A stretch of 64,000 bases of DNA, taken from positions 124,001 through 188,000 of the forward strand of contig NZ_BOSE01000008.1 of the NCBI RefSeq assembly GCF_018403185.1. The letters are read 5' to 3'. The notes below the pieces were generated by a model that made no database searches, was not told the origin of the DNA, and saw nothing but the letters and a program-made list of their open reading frames with translations. Each line of letters starts with the position of its first letter. Position 1 is the stretch's first letter. Source of the DNA: Paenibacillus montaniterrae. GTDB taxonomy: Bacteria; Bacillota; Bacilli; Paenibacillales; Paenibacillaceae. This document shows positions 1-9,042 of this stretch, piece after piece. Made by a program: the position numbers and the translations under genes.

Positions 1-1707
1 CTTTTTATTGCCATTAACCCGGCGAATATGCTGGCTTGTCGCAAAATCTGCAAAGTTCCAAACATGCTCGCCCACAAAGCTATCAATGCCATCAAATACT
101 TCGTGATTGACGCGCAAATATTCGCTTTGAAATTCCTCAGTAAACAAGACCGGATTCACTTCATGGAAGCCAGCGATCGTATCAGCACCATATTCCGTCA
201 TAATCATCGGCTTTCCAGGGCAACGCTTCACCCAAGCGTCCAGCTCGGCCTTAAGCATAACTTTTGCCACTTCCAGATCACCGCTATATTCATACCAGCC
301 ATAGTAACGATTTAATCCCAGCACATCTACGATTTCAGCTATTTTATCCTGCTCCGGACTTGAACCGATATAGGTTACAATCATGACCGGCCTTGACTGC
401 GGATCGATTTTCTTCGTCAAATCGACTAGCGGCTTGAAATACTCATACGCGCCTTCCTCTTCCGTTGCAGCTTCGTTGGCTATCGACCACATGACAACGC
501 ACGGATGGTTTTTGTCGCGTGCAACCATATCCATTAGCACATCCTGATGATGCTCAAACGTTTTTACTCTTGCCCAGGTGCTATCCTCCTTGGCAATGGC
601 TCCCGTAGCATGGAAATTAAAATGCACGCCTACTGCCGGCGTTTCATTAATGACGACGATACCCTCTCTGTCGGCAAGCCGCATTAACTCTTCCGAATAA
701 GGGTAATGGGATGTGCGGAACGAATTGGCGCCGATCCATTTCATTAGGTTAAAATCGATAATATTTACCGCCTCTGCAAAGCCGCGTCCGTGAATAGGGG
801 AATCCTCATGCTTGCCGAATCCTTTAAAGTAAAATGGCTTTCCGTTAATTAGAAATTTCCCGTCTCTTACCTCTACTGTACGAACGCCAAAAGGCTCCTC
901 ATATACATCAACGACTTGTCCATCGCGTAATAGCTCAACCTTCAGCGTATATAAATAAGCATTTAACGGCTCCCATAATTGAACGTTGTCGAACTCAAGT
1001 CGGCCCTTGGAACCCGCTCCGCTTACAACCTCATTCCCTGCTTCATCCATTACGGTTACCTTAATCGCAGCAGTGTCACCAGCCGTATCAATCGCGTAAT
1101 CTACAACAGCGCTTGCTCCTTTATAATCCGCTGTAATAACGACATCCTTAATAAATGTTTTTGGCGTAGTATAAAGCTTGATCGGCCGCTGCAGCCCGGC
1201 ATAGTTGAAGAAATCAAAGTTCGGCAAATTGCGAACAACTTTTCCTAGACCTGCAACCTCCTCTTCCTGATAAATCCCGATCGGCAAAGTAGAATCATCT
1301 AAAATATTGTTCAAGGCAACCGTAATTCTCAGCTTGTTATGTTCAATATAATCATTGACCAGCACTTCAAAGGGTAAAAATCCTCCTTTATGCTCGATCG
1401 AAAAAGCGCCATTCAAATACACTTTAGCCAAATGTGTCGCTGAACCAAAACGAAGCACAATTCGTTCGCTTTGCAGCACAGTAGGGATGCTTATCTCCTT
1501 CTCGTACCATACCCAACCGACATGACTATGAATTTCCTGTTTAACACCAATATCGTTATAGGAAGCAGGCACAGCCATTGGAATCGTATCGGTTAATCTC
1601 GTACGATACCATTGCTCCTCAAAGCCTGTACCGTTATCCAGCTTAAACTCCCAAACCCCGCTCAAATCAATGACACTTCGAGTTGCAGTGTTGATTGGAA
1701 ATAACAT
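1..1707 (-). CDS. uidA: Beta-glucuronidase, GH2 family (C-terminus cut by window edge)
   Basis: Hydrolyses beta-D-glucuronides to glucuronate and aglycone, probably in the cytoplasm after uptake by the adjacent ABC system. 569 codons are visible and the frame is still open at base 1; the E. coli enzyme has about 603 residues, so only the tail is missing. Seen: GH2 sugar-binding fold, Ig-like domain, then a TIM barrel with acid/base WSIANEA (E near 409) and nucleophile TEYGADT (E505). The last visible residues are NGNKK, matching the NxK motif that binds the glucuronate carboxylate and separates glucuronidases from galactosidases. No signal peptide. The ATG follows a GGGGAGAGG site by five bases. 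It lies 49 bp downstream of the YesN-type regulator, which suggests co-regulation. Confidence 0.93.
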   Translation of the reverse strand, partial: MLFPINTATRSVIDLSGVWEFKLDNGTGFEEQWYRTRLTDTIPMAVPASYNDIGVKQEIHSHVGWVWYEKEISIPTVLQSERIVLRFGSATHLAKVYLNGAFSIEHKGGFLPFEVLVNDYIEHNKLRITVALNNILDDSTLPIGIYQEEEVAGLGKVVRNLPNFDFFNYAGLQRPIKLYTTPKTFIKDVVITADYKGASAVVDYAIDTAGDTAAIKVTVMDEAGNEVVSGAGSKGRLEFDNVQLWEPLNAYLYTLKVELLRDGQVVDVYEEPFGVRTVEVRDGKFLINGKPFYFKGFGKHEDSPIHGRGFAEAVNIIDFNLMKWIGANSFRTSHYPYSEELMRLADREGIVVINETPAVGVHFNFHATGAIAKEDSTWARVKTFEHHQDVLMDMVARDKNHPCVVMWSIANEAATEEEGAYEYFKPLVDLTKKIDPQSRPVMIVTYIGSSPEQDKIAEIVDVLGLNRYYGWYEYSGDLEVAKVMLKAELDAWVKRCPGKPMIMTEYGADTIAGFHEVNPVLFTEEFQSEYLRVNHEVFDGIDSFVGEHVWNFADFATSQHIRRVNGNKK

Positions 1708-1756
1708 GAAAACCTCTCCCCTTTTCTTCTCATAGCGGCATTAATAATAACCTTGC

Positions 1757-3364
1757 TTATGGTTCACGGCTCCCGCGCTTATACTCCATTGGCGACGCAC
1801 CAAAATACTTTTTGAACACCTTTATAAAATAGCCTTTATCCTCGAAGCCGAGCTTGTCCGCAATTTTTTCGATACTCTCATTCGTATTATCGATAAGCTT
1901 TTTTGCTTCCTCTATTTTCATCTGGTTGACGTAATCAATGAAATTCATTTGCGCATGCTGTTTAAAGATTCTGCTAAAATAGCTCGGATTTAAATGCAGA
2001 TGCGCTGCGACATCCCCTAGCGTAATTTTTTTATCCAAATTCAAAAGCACATACTTTTGCGCTTTAATGATTTCCTCTTTTTTCGGCAAATCATGAACGT
2101 CCTTTATTTTTGCAACCGCTTTGTGCAGGCTGTCAGCTAGCCATTCCGCCAATTGCTTCACTGTTTTCGCTTCGGCAATTGAACGATGGACTACAGATTC
2201 CGTTGATTCCAGCTCGGCATGCTGCAGCGACCGAATCATTTTATCCACCTCGAACAAAAGATCGCGCACCCATTGCTTGACCATATCAGGCTCATACTGA
2301 TGCTTAGAAATCGTGCTCGTCCAGCTTTGTACCCAGGCATCCAAGCCATGCAAATCCTCCTGCAGAATGAGCCGTTTAAGCGCTTGAATCGAATCCATCG
2401 CATGCAAGAGAGGGTATTCTGCTGAAAAGCTTATCTGCTTCTGTTCAAGGATTGACCCGGGCTCCAAATAAAATCTTTGCGCGGAGTATGCGAGCATTGC
2501 ATTTAATTCACCGGTTAAGCCGTCAGGAAATGTGCAATTGCTTCCTATAATTGAAGTAATCGTTAGTTTTAGAAACTTGCGCAAATTCATATGGATTTCC
2601 TTGATCGCTTGCTGGATTTCTCCTTCAGCAATAAAGGCCTCGCGCGCGTAGAAAATAAAAAAGGTATCTTCCTTATAAAATAAACAAAACCCTGTTCCTG
2701 ATCGGCTCAACGTCTCAGCAATCACATTGTCGATGGCAAATTTTAGAGCATCCTCCGAATATCGCGTCTTTAGAAGCTGCTCGTAATCGTCGATGAACGA
2801 TAGAATTGGCATGCAATTTTTATAGGTCGAATTTAACTCCAGCTCATGCTCATGCTTTTTTAACCATGCGGAAATCGCCTTGGCATCGCCCGTTATTAGT
2901 CGCTCCAGCAGCTTGCTTCTTAGGACGGTTAAATTCTCTTTAATAAAAAACTTCATATTATTTAGAATGTTATGACTGGCTGCTTCCTTATCCAGCTCTT
3001 CTTTTAAGCGCAGCATCATTTGCGTAATACTTTCAGGATCAAACGTCTCCTTTAAAATATAGTCAAATGAATTCAAGCGTATCGCTGTCTGGGCGTAGCC
3101 GAAATCATCATAGCAGGTTAAAAAAACCGATTTCACCTTTGGATTGATCGCGATTGCCTCTTTAATCAGAGTAATTCCGTCTTTTTTAGGCATTCCGATA
3201 TCCGTCATAATGACATCTGGATTCGTATCGCTCATCATCGTTAGCGCTTGCTGGCCGTCCTCGCATAGCCCCACTACCTGGAAGCCCAAATCTGCCCACG
3301 GAATCATTTTTCTTAAATACTCTAGCACGAGGTAATCATCATCAACGAGCATAATTTTATACAT
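1757..3364 (-). CDS. YesN-type response regulator with AraC DNA-binding domain
   Basis: 535 residues. An N-terminal receiver domain (1-120) has the acidic pocket DDD at 8-10, phospho-acceptor D55 in MTDIGMP and the conserved late Lys. A long middle region (about 130-430) has no domain I can name. The C-terminus (about 435-530) is an AraC double helix-turn-helix with the typical YFSRIFK and GYFIKVFKK segments. It pairs with the YesM-type kinase just upstream: three bases separate the genes and the SD GGAGGG lies in the kinase stop region. Such pairs usually sense an extracellular sugar and switch on the neighbouring ABC transporter and glycosidase genes, here the binding protein and permeases upstream and beta-glucuronidase downstream. 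The ligand is not known. Confidence 0.92.
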   Translation of the reverse strand: MYKIMLVDDDYLVLEYLRKMIPWADLGFQVVGLCEDGQQALTMMSDTNPDVIMTDIGMPKKDGITLIKEAIAINPKVKSVFLTCYDDFGYAQTAIRLNSFDYILKETFDPESITQMMLRLKEELDKEAASHNILNNMKFFIKENLTVLRSKLLERLITGDAKAISAWLKKHEHELELNSTYKNCMPILSFIDDYEQLLKTRYSEDALKFAIDNVIAETLSRSGTGFCLFYKEDTFFIFYAREAFIAEGEIQQAIKEIHMNLRKFLKLTITSIIGSNCTFPDGLTGELNAMLAYSAQRFYLEPGSILEQKQISFSAEYPLLHAMDSIQALKRLILQEDLHGLDAWVQSWTSTISKHQYEPDMVKQWVRDLLFEVDKMIRSLQHAELESTESVVHRSIAEAKTVKQLAEWLADSLHKAVAKIKDVHDLPKKEEIIKAQKYVLLNLDKKITLGDVAAHLHLNPSYFSRIFKQHAQMNFIDYVNQMKIEEAKKLIDNTNESIEKIADKLGFEDKGYFIKVFKKYFGASPMEYKRGSREP

Positions 3365-3367
3365 GTG

Positions 3368-5170
3368 CTATCCCTCCTGATTCCCTGGAATATAAAATGT
3401 AATTTGGGTTCCGCCCGATGATAGATTTTCGATATTCATTTGAAATTTATAGCCATAAATCAGATGCATCCGTTGATACACATTGCCAATCCCGATTCCG
3501 GTAAAGGAGGATTGATTTCGATTCTCTGCCTCGAAGGAGTCTGTCAGCTGGAGTTCAGCTTGCAATTGCTGCAGCTGATCCGGCGTTAATCCTTTGCCAT
3601 TATCCGCTACCGAAATCCGCACGCCATCCCCCTCCATTTTTGAGGTGATAGTAATCGTCCCGCTTTTCTCATCAAATCCGTGCAGGATGGAATTTTCAAT
3701 TAACGGCTGAAGGAAAAAGCACGGCACCTCGAAGTCCAAAGTGCTCGGCTCCAAATCCTCGGCTAATTCAATGCTGGAATTGCTTTTGAAATTCATTAAT
3801 CTTAAATAGTGCCGGATGACCTCGATTTCCATTTTCAACGGGACAAGCTCATTTTTTCGGTTAAAGGTCATTCTTAGCAATAACGTTAAAGATTGAATCA
3901 CCTTTGAGCTTGCTTGATCTCCATTCATCGAGATGTTCAGCCTTAAGGAATTAAGCGTATTGAACAGAAAGTGCGGGTTAATTTGCGCCTGCAGCATTTC
4001 CAGCTCTGCTTTCCGCTTGCTTTTTTCGACTGCTTTAATTTGCTCGATCATTTGTTCAATCGTATCCATCATCGTATCCAAAGAGTGGCCTAATTGCTCG
4101 ATGTCCCCTCTTCCCTTTACGCCTGACCGAACATTTAAATTACCCAGCTTTACTTGCTTAATAACCTTATTCAATGACTTGAGCGGCTTTGTCAGCAAAC
4201 TGACAAGCAGCACTAACAGGATCAAGAACAGCAAGAAAAAGAACAGCAGGATGAACAAGGTATTTCCCATCACCTTCTGAATATTGCCAACCGCCGTTTT
4301 CTGGGGAACGAGACTAACCAGGCTCCAATCGCCATAGGCAAATGGATGGCTGACCATCAAGTAGTCCTTCTGATGAGCTTGCACCACATGATAGCCTCCG
4401 GCTTGCTGCATGGTTTCATAGTATGGAAAGTCTTGTTCAATCAGCTCCTGCTTATTATGAGACAGCACCTTGCCATTCGCATCAACGAGCATAATTTCTT
4501 GCTGCGCATCGAAGGCGCGATCATTGAGCAGTGATCGAATCTTCTCTTCATGAATGCTGATCATCTGCAGCGCCTTGTGCTTTTCAGTAAGCTTCACCAC
4601 ACCGGCAATGGAAATTAGATAAGGAAATTGCTCCTTCTCCGCCTCAATATAATTGGGATGAACGCCAATCCAGTGAATACCGTAATTGGAGCTGTCAATA
4701 ATATCAGCATAAAGCTCCTGCCAGCTCATGTCTCCGCGTTTAAGATTCGGGTAATTCGTATAGGTATAGCCATGATCAAGTACAATCGCTAAATAGGAGG
4801 GGACCAGTAGATTGGTCAGCCCTTCTAAATTTCTCGATATTTCAATGTCATCAAGCGCATTCGACTCTCGCGTCGTTAAGCCTTTCTCTGAGCGTTCAAT
4901 ATTGCGGTTTAAAATCGCTTTAATCGGCTCGTTGAATTGTATATAATTGGACAAATACAGCAGGTTATCGAAATAATCGGACAGCTGAATATCCAGCACT
5001 TCCAACGTATCCTCCGACTGTGATACGGATAGCTGCACCAGCTCGTCTTGTACGAGCTTATTCATTAAAATAAACGATAAAATTAAAGGCAAAAGGATAC
5101 ATAGAACGGAGGAAAGAATAAGTCGCGCCCTCAAAGATCGGTTATTCAATGCTTGCATCAATTTTTTCAT
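3368..5170 (-). CDS. YesM-type sensor histidine kinase
   Basis: 600 residues. A first membrane helix (about 15-37) is followed by an extracytoplasmic sensor region of about 260 residues, a second very hydrophobic helix (about 300-325), a HAMP linker, and a His_kinase domain with the phospho-acceptor His in NPHFLFNTLNSLR. The HATPase part has ENSILHGFDE (N box) and DNGKGL (G1 box). This architecture is typical of Bacillus/Paenibacillus YesM kinases that partner an AraC-type response regulator, which follows three bases downstream. It lies between the binding-protein gene (5251-6579) and the regulator. The start is preceded by a modest GAGG. Confidence 0.93.
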   Translation of the reverse strand: MKKLMQALNNRSLRARLILSSVLCILLPLILSFILMNKLVQDELVQLSVSQSEDTLEVLDIQLSDYFDNLLYLSNYIQFNEPIKAILNRNIERSEKGLTTRESNALDDIEISRNLEGLTNLLVPSYLAIVLDHGYTYTNYPNLKRGDMSWQELYADIIDSSNYGIHWIGVHPNYIEAEKEQFPYLISIAGVVKLTEKHKALQMISIHEEKIRSLLNDRAFDAQQEIMLVDANGKVLSHNKQELIEQDFPYYETMQQAGGYHVVQAHQKDYLMVSHPFAYGDWSLVSLVPQKTAVGNIQKVMGNTLFILLFFFLLFLILLVLLVSLLTKPLKSLNKVIKQVKLGNLNVRSGVKGRGDIEQLGHSLDTMMDTIEQMIEQIKAVEKSKRKAELEMLQAQINPHFLFNTLNSLRLNISMNGDQASSKVIQSLTLLLRMTFNRKNELVPLKMEIEVIRHYLRLMNFKSNSSIELAEDLEPSTLDFEVPCFFLQPLIENSILHGFDEKSGTITITSKMEGDGVRISVADNGKGLTPDQLQQLQAELQLTDSFEAENRNQSSFTGIGIGNVYQRMHLIYGYKFQMNIENLSSGGTQITFYIPGNQEG

Positions 5171-5250
5171 TGCCTCATCACGTTCTTTCCCTTTCGCCCG
5201 CTAAAATGGATAAAGAGAGAGGCTTCGCTCTCTCTGTTATCCTCTATTCA

Positions 5251-6579
5251 TTATTTATTGCGATCAATTACTTTTTGTACGGCATCTGTAGCATTTTTCA
5301 TGGTTGCATCCAGTTCCTGTTCACCTAACAAATACTTCTCAACCTCTGCTTTATAAGCATTATATACTTCGGTCATATAGCCTGCAGGTAGGAATTGCTT
5401 CGCTTCCTCGCCAGTCTCAAGTACATAGGTGAGTGATTCGACATCAACCGCAGCTGGATTCGCAGTTGTCGCTACCAGATTGTTCAGCACTTCTTTCACA
5501 TCTGTTTGCTTCCAGGCTGGAATCGCTTTATTTTGCACAAGCATGCCTTCCGTTGACATCCATCTCATAAATTTGTAAGCTTCTTCTTTATGCTCGGAAT
5601 TTTTACCAAGCGCAATCATATCGGCAGATGCGAAACGATATTGTTCATCATCCGCTTTATCCTTGGGCCATGGAGCCCATGCAATTGTAAATTCCGGAGT
5701 GAAGCCGCCCCATTCCGTAACCATATAGCTTGGGATCGGAACCATACTTGCCTTTTCAGTGAAAAATTGCTGGCGATAATTCAGCTTTTGCGAAACGATG
5801 TTGGCATACGGCTCAGAGGACTGATCGACACGCTCTAACTCATAACGCAATTGCAGCGAAGCTTCTACAGCTGGATCTTCCATATTAGATGAACCGTCTG
5901 CTTTAATCAACAAACTTTCGTCGCCCTTGCTAAATAGCTTTAAAGTATCATAAATCGTTGACCATGTATGAAGATAAGAGCCATAGCGCTGATCAGTCGT
6001 TAACTGTTTGGCATAGGCTTTGTAGTCATCCCATGTCCAATCCGTCGGTACCGCCAATCCTGCTTCATCCAAATGATCCTTGTTCATCATAATCAAGTAC
6101 GTATTGTATTTCATCGGAAGCGCATAGTAAGTGCCGTTTTCATCAGCTGGAGTTACACCCATATTATAAATTTCTTCTGCATTAACGCCTTCCTCGTCAA
6201 GATAAGCATTTAGCGGATCAACCATCCCAGCGGAAATACGCTTCGCCAAATCCTCTGAGCTGGAAAACATAATCAAGTCTAGTTTATCCCCGGATGCCGC
6301 AAGCAAATCAAGCTTTTTCAAGTAGTCGCGCGCATCCATATTTTCAACCAGCGCATTGACATTAATCTTCACGCCTGGATTCGCCTCTTCATAGGCTGCA
6401 ATCGTTTTTTCCCAGGAGCCGTTTTCTTCATTAATCCAAGTATACAAGTTTAAAGTTACAGTATCCTCAGCTTCTGCATCCTTCCCATTCTCAGAAGCCG
6501 TATCCTTGCCGCAAGCAGCCAGTACAAGGCTGCTTACCAGCATAACAGACATTAAAGTGACCAGCCATTTCTTTCTCAT
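5251..6579 (-). CDS. ABC transporter sugar-binding lipoprotein
   Basis: Extracytoplasmic solute-binding protein (family 1 type), 442 residues. The N-terminus has KK, a hydrophobic stretch and lipobox LVLAAC, so it should be a membrane-anchored lipoprotein. The start at MRKKWLV is chosen because GGGGGA lies just upstream; a longer frame to 6612 would add a peptide with no SD. It probably delivers substrate to the two permeases encoded upstream (7093-8841), though 513 bp holding three intergenic repeat units separate them. Its place before YesM/YesN and beta-glucuronidase suggests a glucuronic-acid-containing oligosaccharide, but this is inference. No ATPase gene is nearby, so a shared MsmX-like ATPase is likely. 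Confidence 0.9.
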   Translation of the reverse strand: MRKKWLVTLMSVMLVSSLVLAACGKDTASENGKDAEAEDTVTLNLYTWINEENGSWEKTIAAYEEANPGVKINVNALVENMDARDYLKKLDLLAASGDKLDLIMFSSSEDLAKRISAGMVDPLNAYLDEEGVNAEEIYNMGVTPADENGTYYALPMKYNTYLIMMNKDHLDEAGLAVPTDWTWDDYKAYAKQLTTDQRYGSYLHTWSTIYDTLKLFSKGDESLLIKADGSSNMEDPAVEASLQLRYELERVDQSSEPYANIVSQKLNYRQQFFTEKASMVPIPSYMVTEWGGFTPEFTIAWAPWPKDKADDEQYRFASADMIALGKNSEHKEEAYKFMRWMSTEGMLVQNKAIPAWKQTDVKEVLNNLVATTANPAAVDVESLTYVLETGEEAKQFLPAGYMTEVYNAYKAEVEKYLLGEQELDATMKNATDAVQKVIDRNK

Positions 6580-6626
6580 AATAATCCCCCTATATATTTT
6601 TATCACATACATTCAAAGCCCCTACC

Positions 6627-6772
6627 AAATCCCGGCTTTCAGGACCAAGAAGATGGCACGATACTAGAAGGCGAGGAGCGCAGCGTAGATAGACCTACGT
6701 GAGCACCGGAGCCCTCGGTAGCGTGACATATTCGCCGTCGAATCCGCTACAACGCAACTACATCGTCATCAA
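6627..6772. repeat. Intergenic repeat unit 1 (subtype B)
   Basis: First of three tandem units between a permease and a binding-protein gene. It opens with CCGGCTTTCAGGACCAAGAAG-like sequence, has an invariant core GAGGAGCGCAGCGTAG ... CTACGTGAGCACCG, and ends with ATCGTCATCAA. Hairpin arms are 6657-6672 and 6711-6725 (cacgatactagaaggc with gccctcggtagcgtg, one mismatch in the inner part). Other units are at 6785, 6941, 32710, 32885, 34772 and 45126. Confidence 0.9.
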
Positions 6773-6784
6773 CCCCCCGCCAAA

Positions 6785-6929
6785 GCCCGGCTTTCAGGAC
6801 CAAGAAGCTTGGACGCTAGTAGAAAACGAGGAGCGCAGCGTAGGCAAAAGCTACGTGAGCACCGCAGTTTTCGCTAGCGTTCAAGATTCGCCGTCGAATC
6901 CGCTACAGAGAAGCCACATCGTCATCAAA
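6785..6929. repeat. Intergenic repeat unit 2 (subtype A)
   Basis: Second tandem unit. Arms acgctagtagaaaac (6813-6827) and gttttcgctagcgt (6867-6880) pair almost completely with one small bulge. The inner stem CGTAG/CTACG closes on a loop of about seven bases. Flanks and core match units 1 and 3, while both arms differ together from theirs. Confidence 0.9.
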
Positions 6930-6940
6930 CCCCCGCTAAA

Positions 6941-7085
6941 GCCCGGCTTTCAGGACCAAGAAGATGGCACGATACTAGAGGGCGAGGAGCGCAGCGTAGA
7001 TACCTACTACGTGAGCACCGGAGCCCTCGGTAGCGTGACATATTCGCCGTCGAATCCGCTACAACGCAACTACATCGTCATCAAA
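6941..7085. repeat. Intergenic repeat unit 3 (subtype B)
   Basis: Third tandem unit, starting 156 bp after unit 2. Arms cacgatactagagggc (6968-6983) and gccctcggtagcgtg (7023-7037) pair better than in unit 1, because AGGGC opposite GCCCT is perfect. It ends eight bases before the stop codon of the permease gene at 7093. Confidence 0.9.
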
Positions 7086-7092
7086 GTCGGGC

Positions 7093-7935
7093 TTAGCCTT
7101 TGACGCCACCTAGCGCTATCCCTTCTATAACCTGCTTCTGACCAATAATAAATACAATGAGCAAAGGAACAATCGCGGATACAGCAGCGGCCATCATTAA
7201 CGAAAAAATAGACCCGTGCGCATCAGCAAACTGCTTAATGCCAATTTGAATCGTATACAGTGAATCTGAACGCAAGAAGATAAGTGGATTCTGATAATCG
7301 TTCCAAGTCCAAATAAATCTTAAAATCGCATAGGTAGCAATCGCCGGTTTAATTAATGGCAGCGCAATGCTGAAAAACGTGCGAATATGGCCAGCGCCAT
7401 CCATTCTCGCCGACTCAATCACTTCGTCATGGACCGATACAAAAAACTGTCTCAGCATAAACGTACCGAAGGCACTAAAGCTGTTCAGCAAAATTAAGCC
7501 CAAATGTGAATCGATTAAGCCGCTTGAAGAATAAATCAAATATTGCGGAATAACAATCGCTTGCGGTGGAATCATATACGTCGATAGTACGACCAGGAAA
7601 AGCAAGTCCCTGCCCTTGAAATTAATTTTGGCAAAGGCATATGCAGCAAAGCATGAAAACACAGATGATACAATGGTCGTAAACACCGATATTTTGATCG
7701 AATTCCAGTAATACAAGGCAAACGATTTTGCCCCGAACCAAACCTCGTTATAGTTTTCTACAGCGTTCCATGTGGACGGAATCCACTCAATCGGAAACTT
7801 GAGTACATCTGATTCTAATTTAAAGGACGCTGAAATCATCCATAAAAATGGCATTATGAAAATGAGGCCGACGATTGCGAACAAAATCGTTGCCAGCAAT
7901 TTAGGCCAATGTATTCTTTTAAATGCTGACTCCAC
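7093..7935 (-). CDS. Sugar ABC transporter permease, MalG type
   Basis: 280 residues with about six membrane helices. The ATPase-docking EAA loop is visible near the middle as ESARMDGAG followed by LPLIKPAI. The start is GTG at 7935, supported by AAAGGAGGGGG just upstream. It follows the partner permease (7951-8841) after 15 bases, and both precede the binding protein and two-component genes in the same direction. The C-terminus GIALGGVKG is typical of MalG-type permeases. The gap downstream is filled by three intergenic repeats, which may uncouple its expression from the binding protein. Confidence 0.92.
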   Translation of the reverse strand: MESAFKRIHWPKLLATILFAIVGLIFIMPFLWMISASFKLESDVLKFPIEWIPSTWNAVENYNEVWFGAKSFALYYWNSIKISVFTTIVSSVFSCFAAYAFAKINFKGRDLLFLVVLSTYMIPPQAIVIPQYLIYSSSGLIDSHLGLILLNSFSAFGTFMLRQFFVSVHDEVIESARMDGAGHIRTFFSIALPLIKPAIATYAILRFIWTWNDYQNPLIFLRSDSLYTIQIGIKQFADAHGSIFSLMMAAAVSAIVPLLIVFIIGQKQVIEGIALGGVKG

Positions 7936-7950
7936 CTATCCCCCTCCTTT

Positions 7951-8841
7951 CTAATAATTTACCCATTTCTTCTGCCCCATCCATTGCAAGAACGTAATGA
8001 CAACTAGAATAAGGAACAGAATTACTGAAATTGCCGAAGCGTAGCCCGTTTTCAATTCCTCGAACGCTTGCTGGTACATATACAGCACCGGTATCGTTGA
8101 TGAATTTGCCGGCCCGCCTTCTGTTAGCACGATGATTAAATCGAACACCTTGAAGGTCGACACTATTCCTTGAATAAGCAGCAGAAAGGTGGTTGGCGTC
8201 ACCAGCGGCACGGTAATGTTTTTGAATTTGTACCACATGGACGCTCCATCTACCTCTGCCGCTTCATACAATTGCGGCGGAATATTTTGCAGCGCAGCAA
8301 TATATAAAATGACCTGAAAACCAATCTGTGTCCAAATGATAATCAACATCACGGAAACGAGTGCCCAATCCGTACTCGCAATCCATCCAGGAACATTTTC
8401 TATGCCAAGCGCCATTAAGGTTTGGTTTATTGGCCCTTGCGTAGGATGGAACAGCACCTGAAAAACTAAAGCGATCGCAACCGTACTTGAAATATAAGGC
8501 ATAAAATAAATGACTTTGAACGTATCCTTAAAATAAACCCCTTTATTGATCACTACCGCAAGAATGAGCGACAGGAACAGCCCAATCGGAACAACTAATA
8601 GCAAAATAAAATTGTTGGTAAGCCCTTTCAAAAACACTGAATCACTAAACAGCGCCGCGAAATTGTCCAAGCCTACAAAATTTGCCCCTGCTAGTCCGGT
8701 TACAAAATTCCAATCGGTCATGCTTAAAATAAAGGAAGCAACAATCGGGAAAAGAATCAGCACAGCGCTGCCAAGCAGCATCGGTGCGACAAATAAATAT
8801 CCCGCTACATTATCTCTTAATTGATTTTTACTCAATAACAT
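7951..8841 (-). CDS. Sugar ABC transporter permease, MalF type
   Basis: 296 residues, first gene of the glucuronide module. N-terminal YLFVAPMLLGSAVLILFPI is the usual first helix, and the EAA loop reads YEAAEVDGASMWYKF ... ITVPLVTPT. The start is placed at ATG 8841, because AAGGAGG stands five bases upstream; a GTG six bases earlier overlaps that SD itself. A sigma-A-like promoter lies at 8865-8894. With the permease at 7093 it forms a heterodimeric channel. Confidence 0.93.
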   Translation of the reverse strand: MLLSKNQLRDNVAGYLFVAPMLLGSAVLILFPIVASFILSMTDWNFVTGLAGANFVGLDNFAALFSDSVFLKGLTNNFILLLVVPIGLFLSLILAVVINKGVYFKDTFKVIYFMPYISSTVAIALVFQVLFHPTQGPINQTLMALGIENVPGWIASTDWALVSVMLIIIWTQIGFQVILYIAALQNIPPQLYEAAEVDGASMWYKFKNITVPLVTPTTFLLLIQGIVSTFKVFDLIIVLTEGGPANSSTIPVLYMYQQAFEELKTGYASAISVILFLILVVITFLQWMGQKKWVNY

Positions 8842-8864
8842 GTTCACCTCCTTGATATGTACCC

Positions 8865-8894
8865 ATTATAGGTTTTGCGAAATCCCCTCAACAA
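8865..8894 (-). promoter_or_regulatory. Promoter of the glucuronide transport operon
   Basis: On the minus strand TTGTTG (8889-8894) and a perfect TATAAT (8865-8870) are 18 bases apart, about 24 bases before the permease start at 8841. The -35 is weak, as expected for an activator-dependent promoter; YesN is the candidate activator. Seen directly; activity is inferred. Confidence 0.6.
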
Positions 8895-8951
8895 TGGAAT
8901 ATCATTACGGCTTCGGTAATATTTTTACCTCTTTAGCGCATTTAAATATAG

Positions 8952-8998
8952 AAAAACCACCAGCTAGTACGATAACGTATCGCAACTAACTGGCGGTA
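8952..8998 (-). terminator. Terminator of the beta-mannosidase operon
   Basis: On the minus strand ACCGCCAGTTAGT pairs with ACTAGCTGGTGGT around a loop containing a second small stem (CGATACG/CGTA), followed by TTTTTC. It lies 45 bases after the stop of the epimerase at 9043. Confidence 0.8.
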
Positions 8999-9042
8999 TC
9001 ATGTTGTCATCCCTATTGCCAAAGCTTAATCTCAAGCTACAA

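Noticed and set aside
6699-7103. A 134-codon plus-strand frame through the three repeat units (GFQDQEAW, GEERSV)
   Set aside because: It follows from the repeat sequence being open in one frame; the units are structured, occur in both orientations, and no SD or known protein is present. Similar peptide appears by the same logic at 34835-35017 on the other strand.
8848-9042. Riboswitch upstream of the permease operon
   Set aside because: The structured part is the terminator of the preceding operon; promoter and SD of the permease are too close for a leader aptamer.
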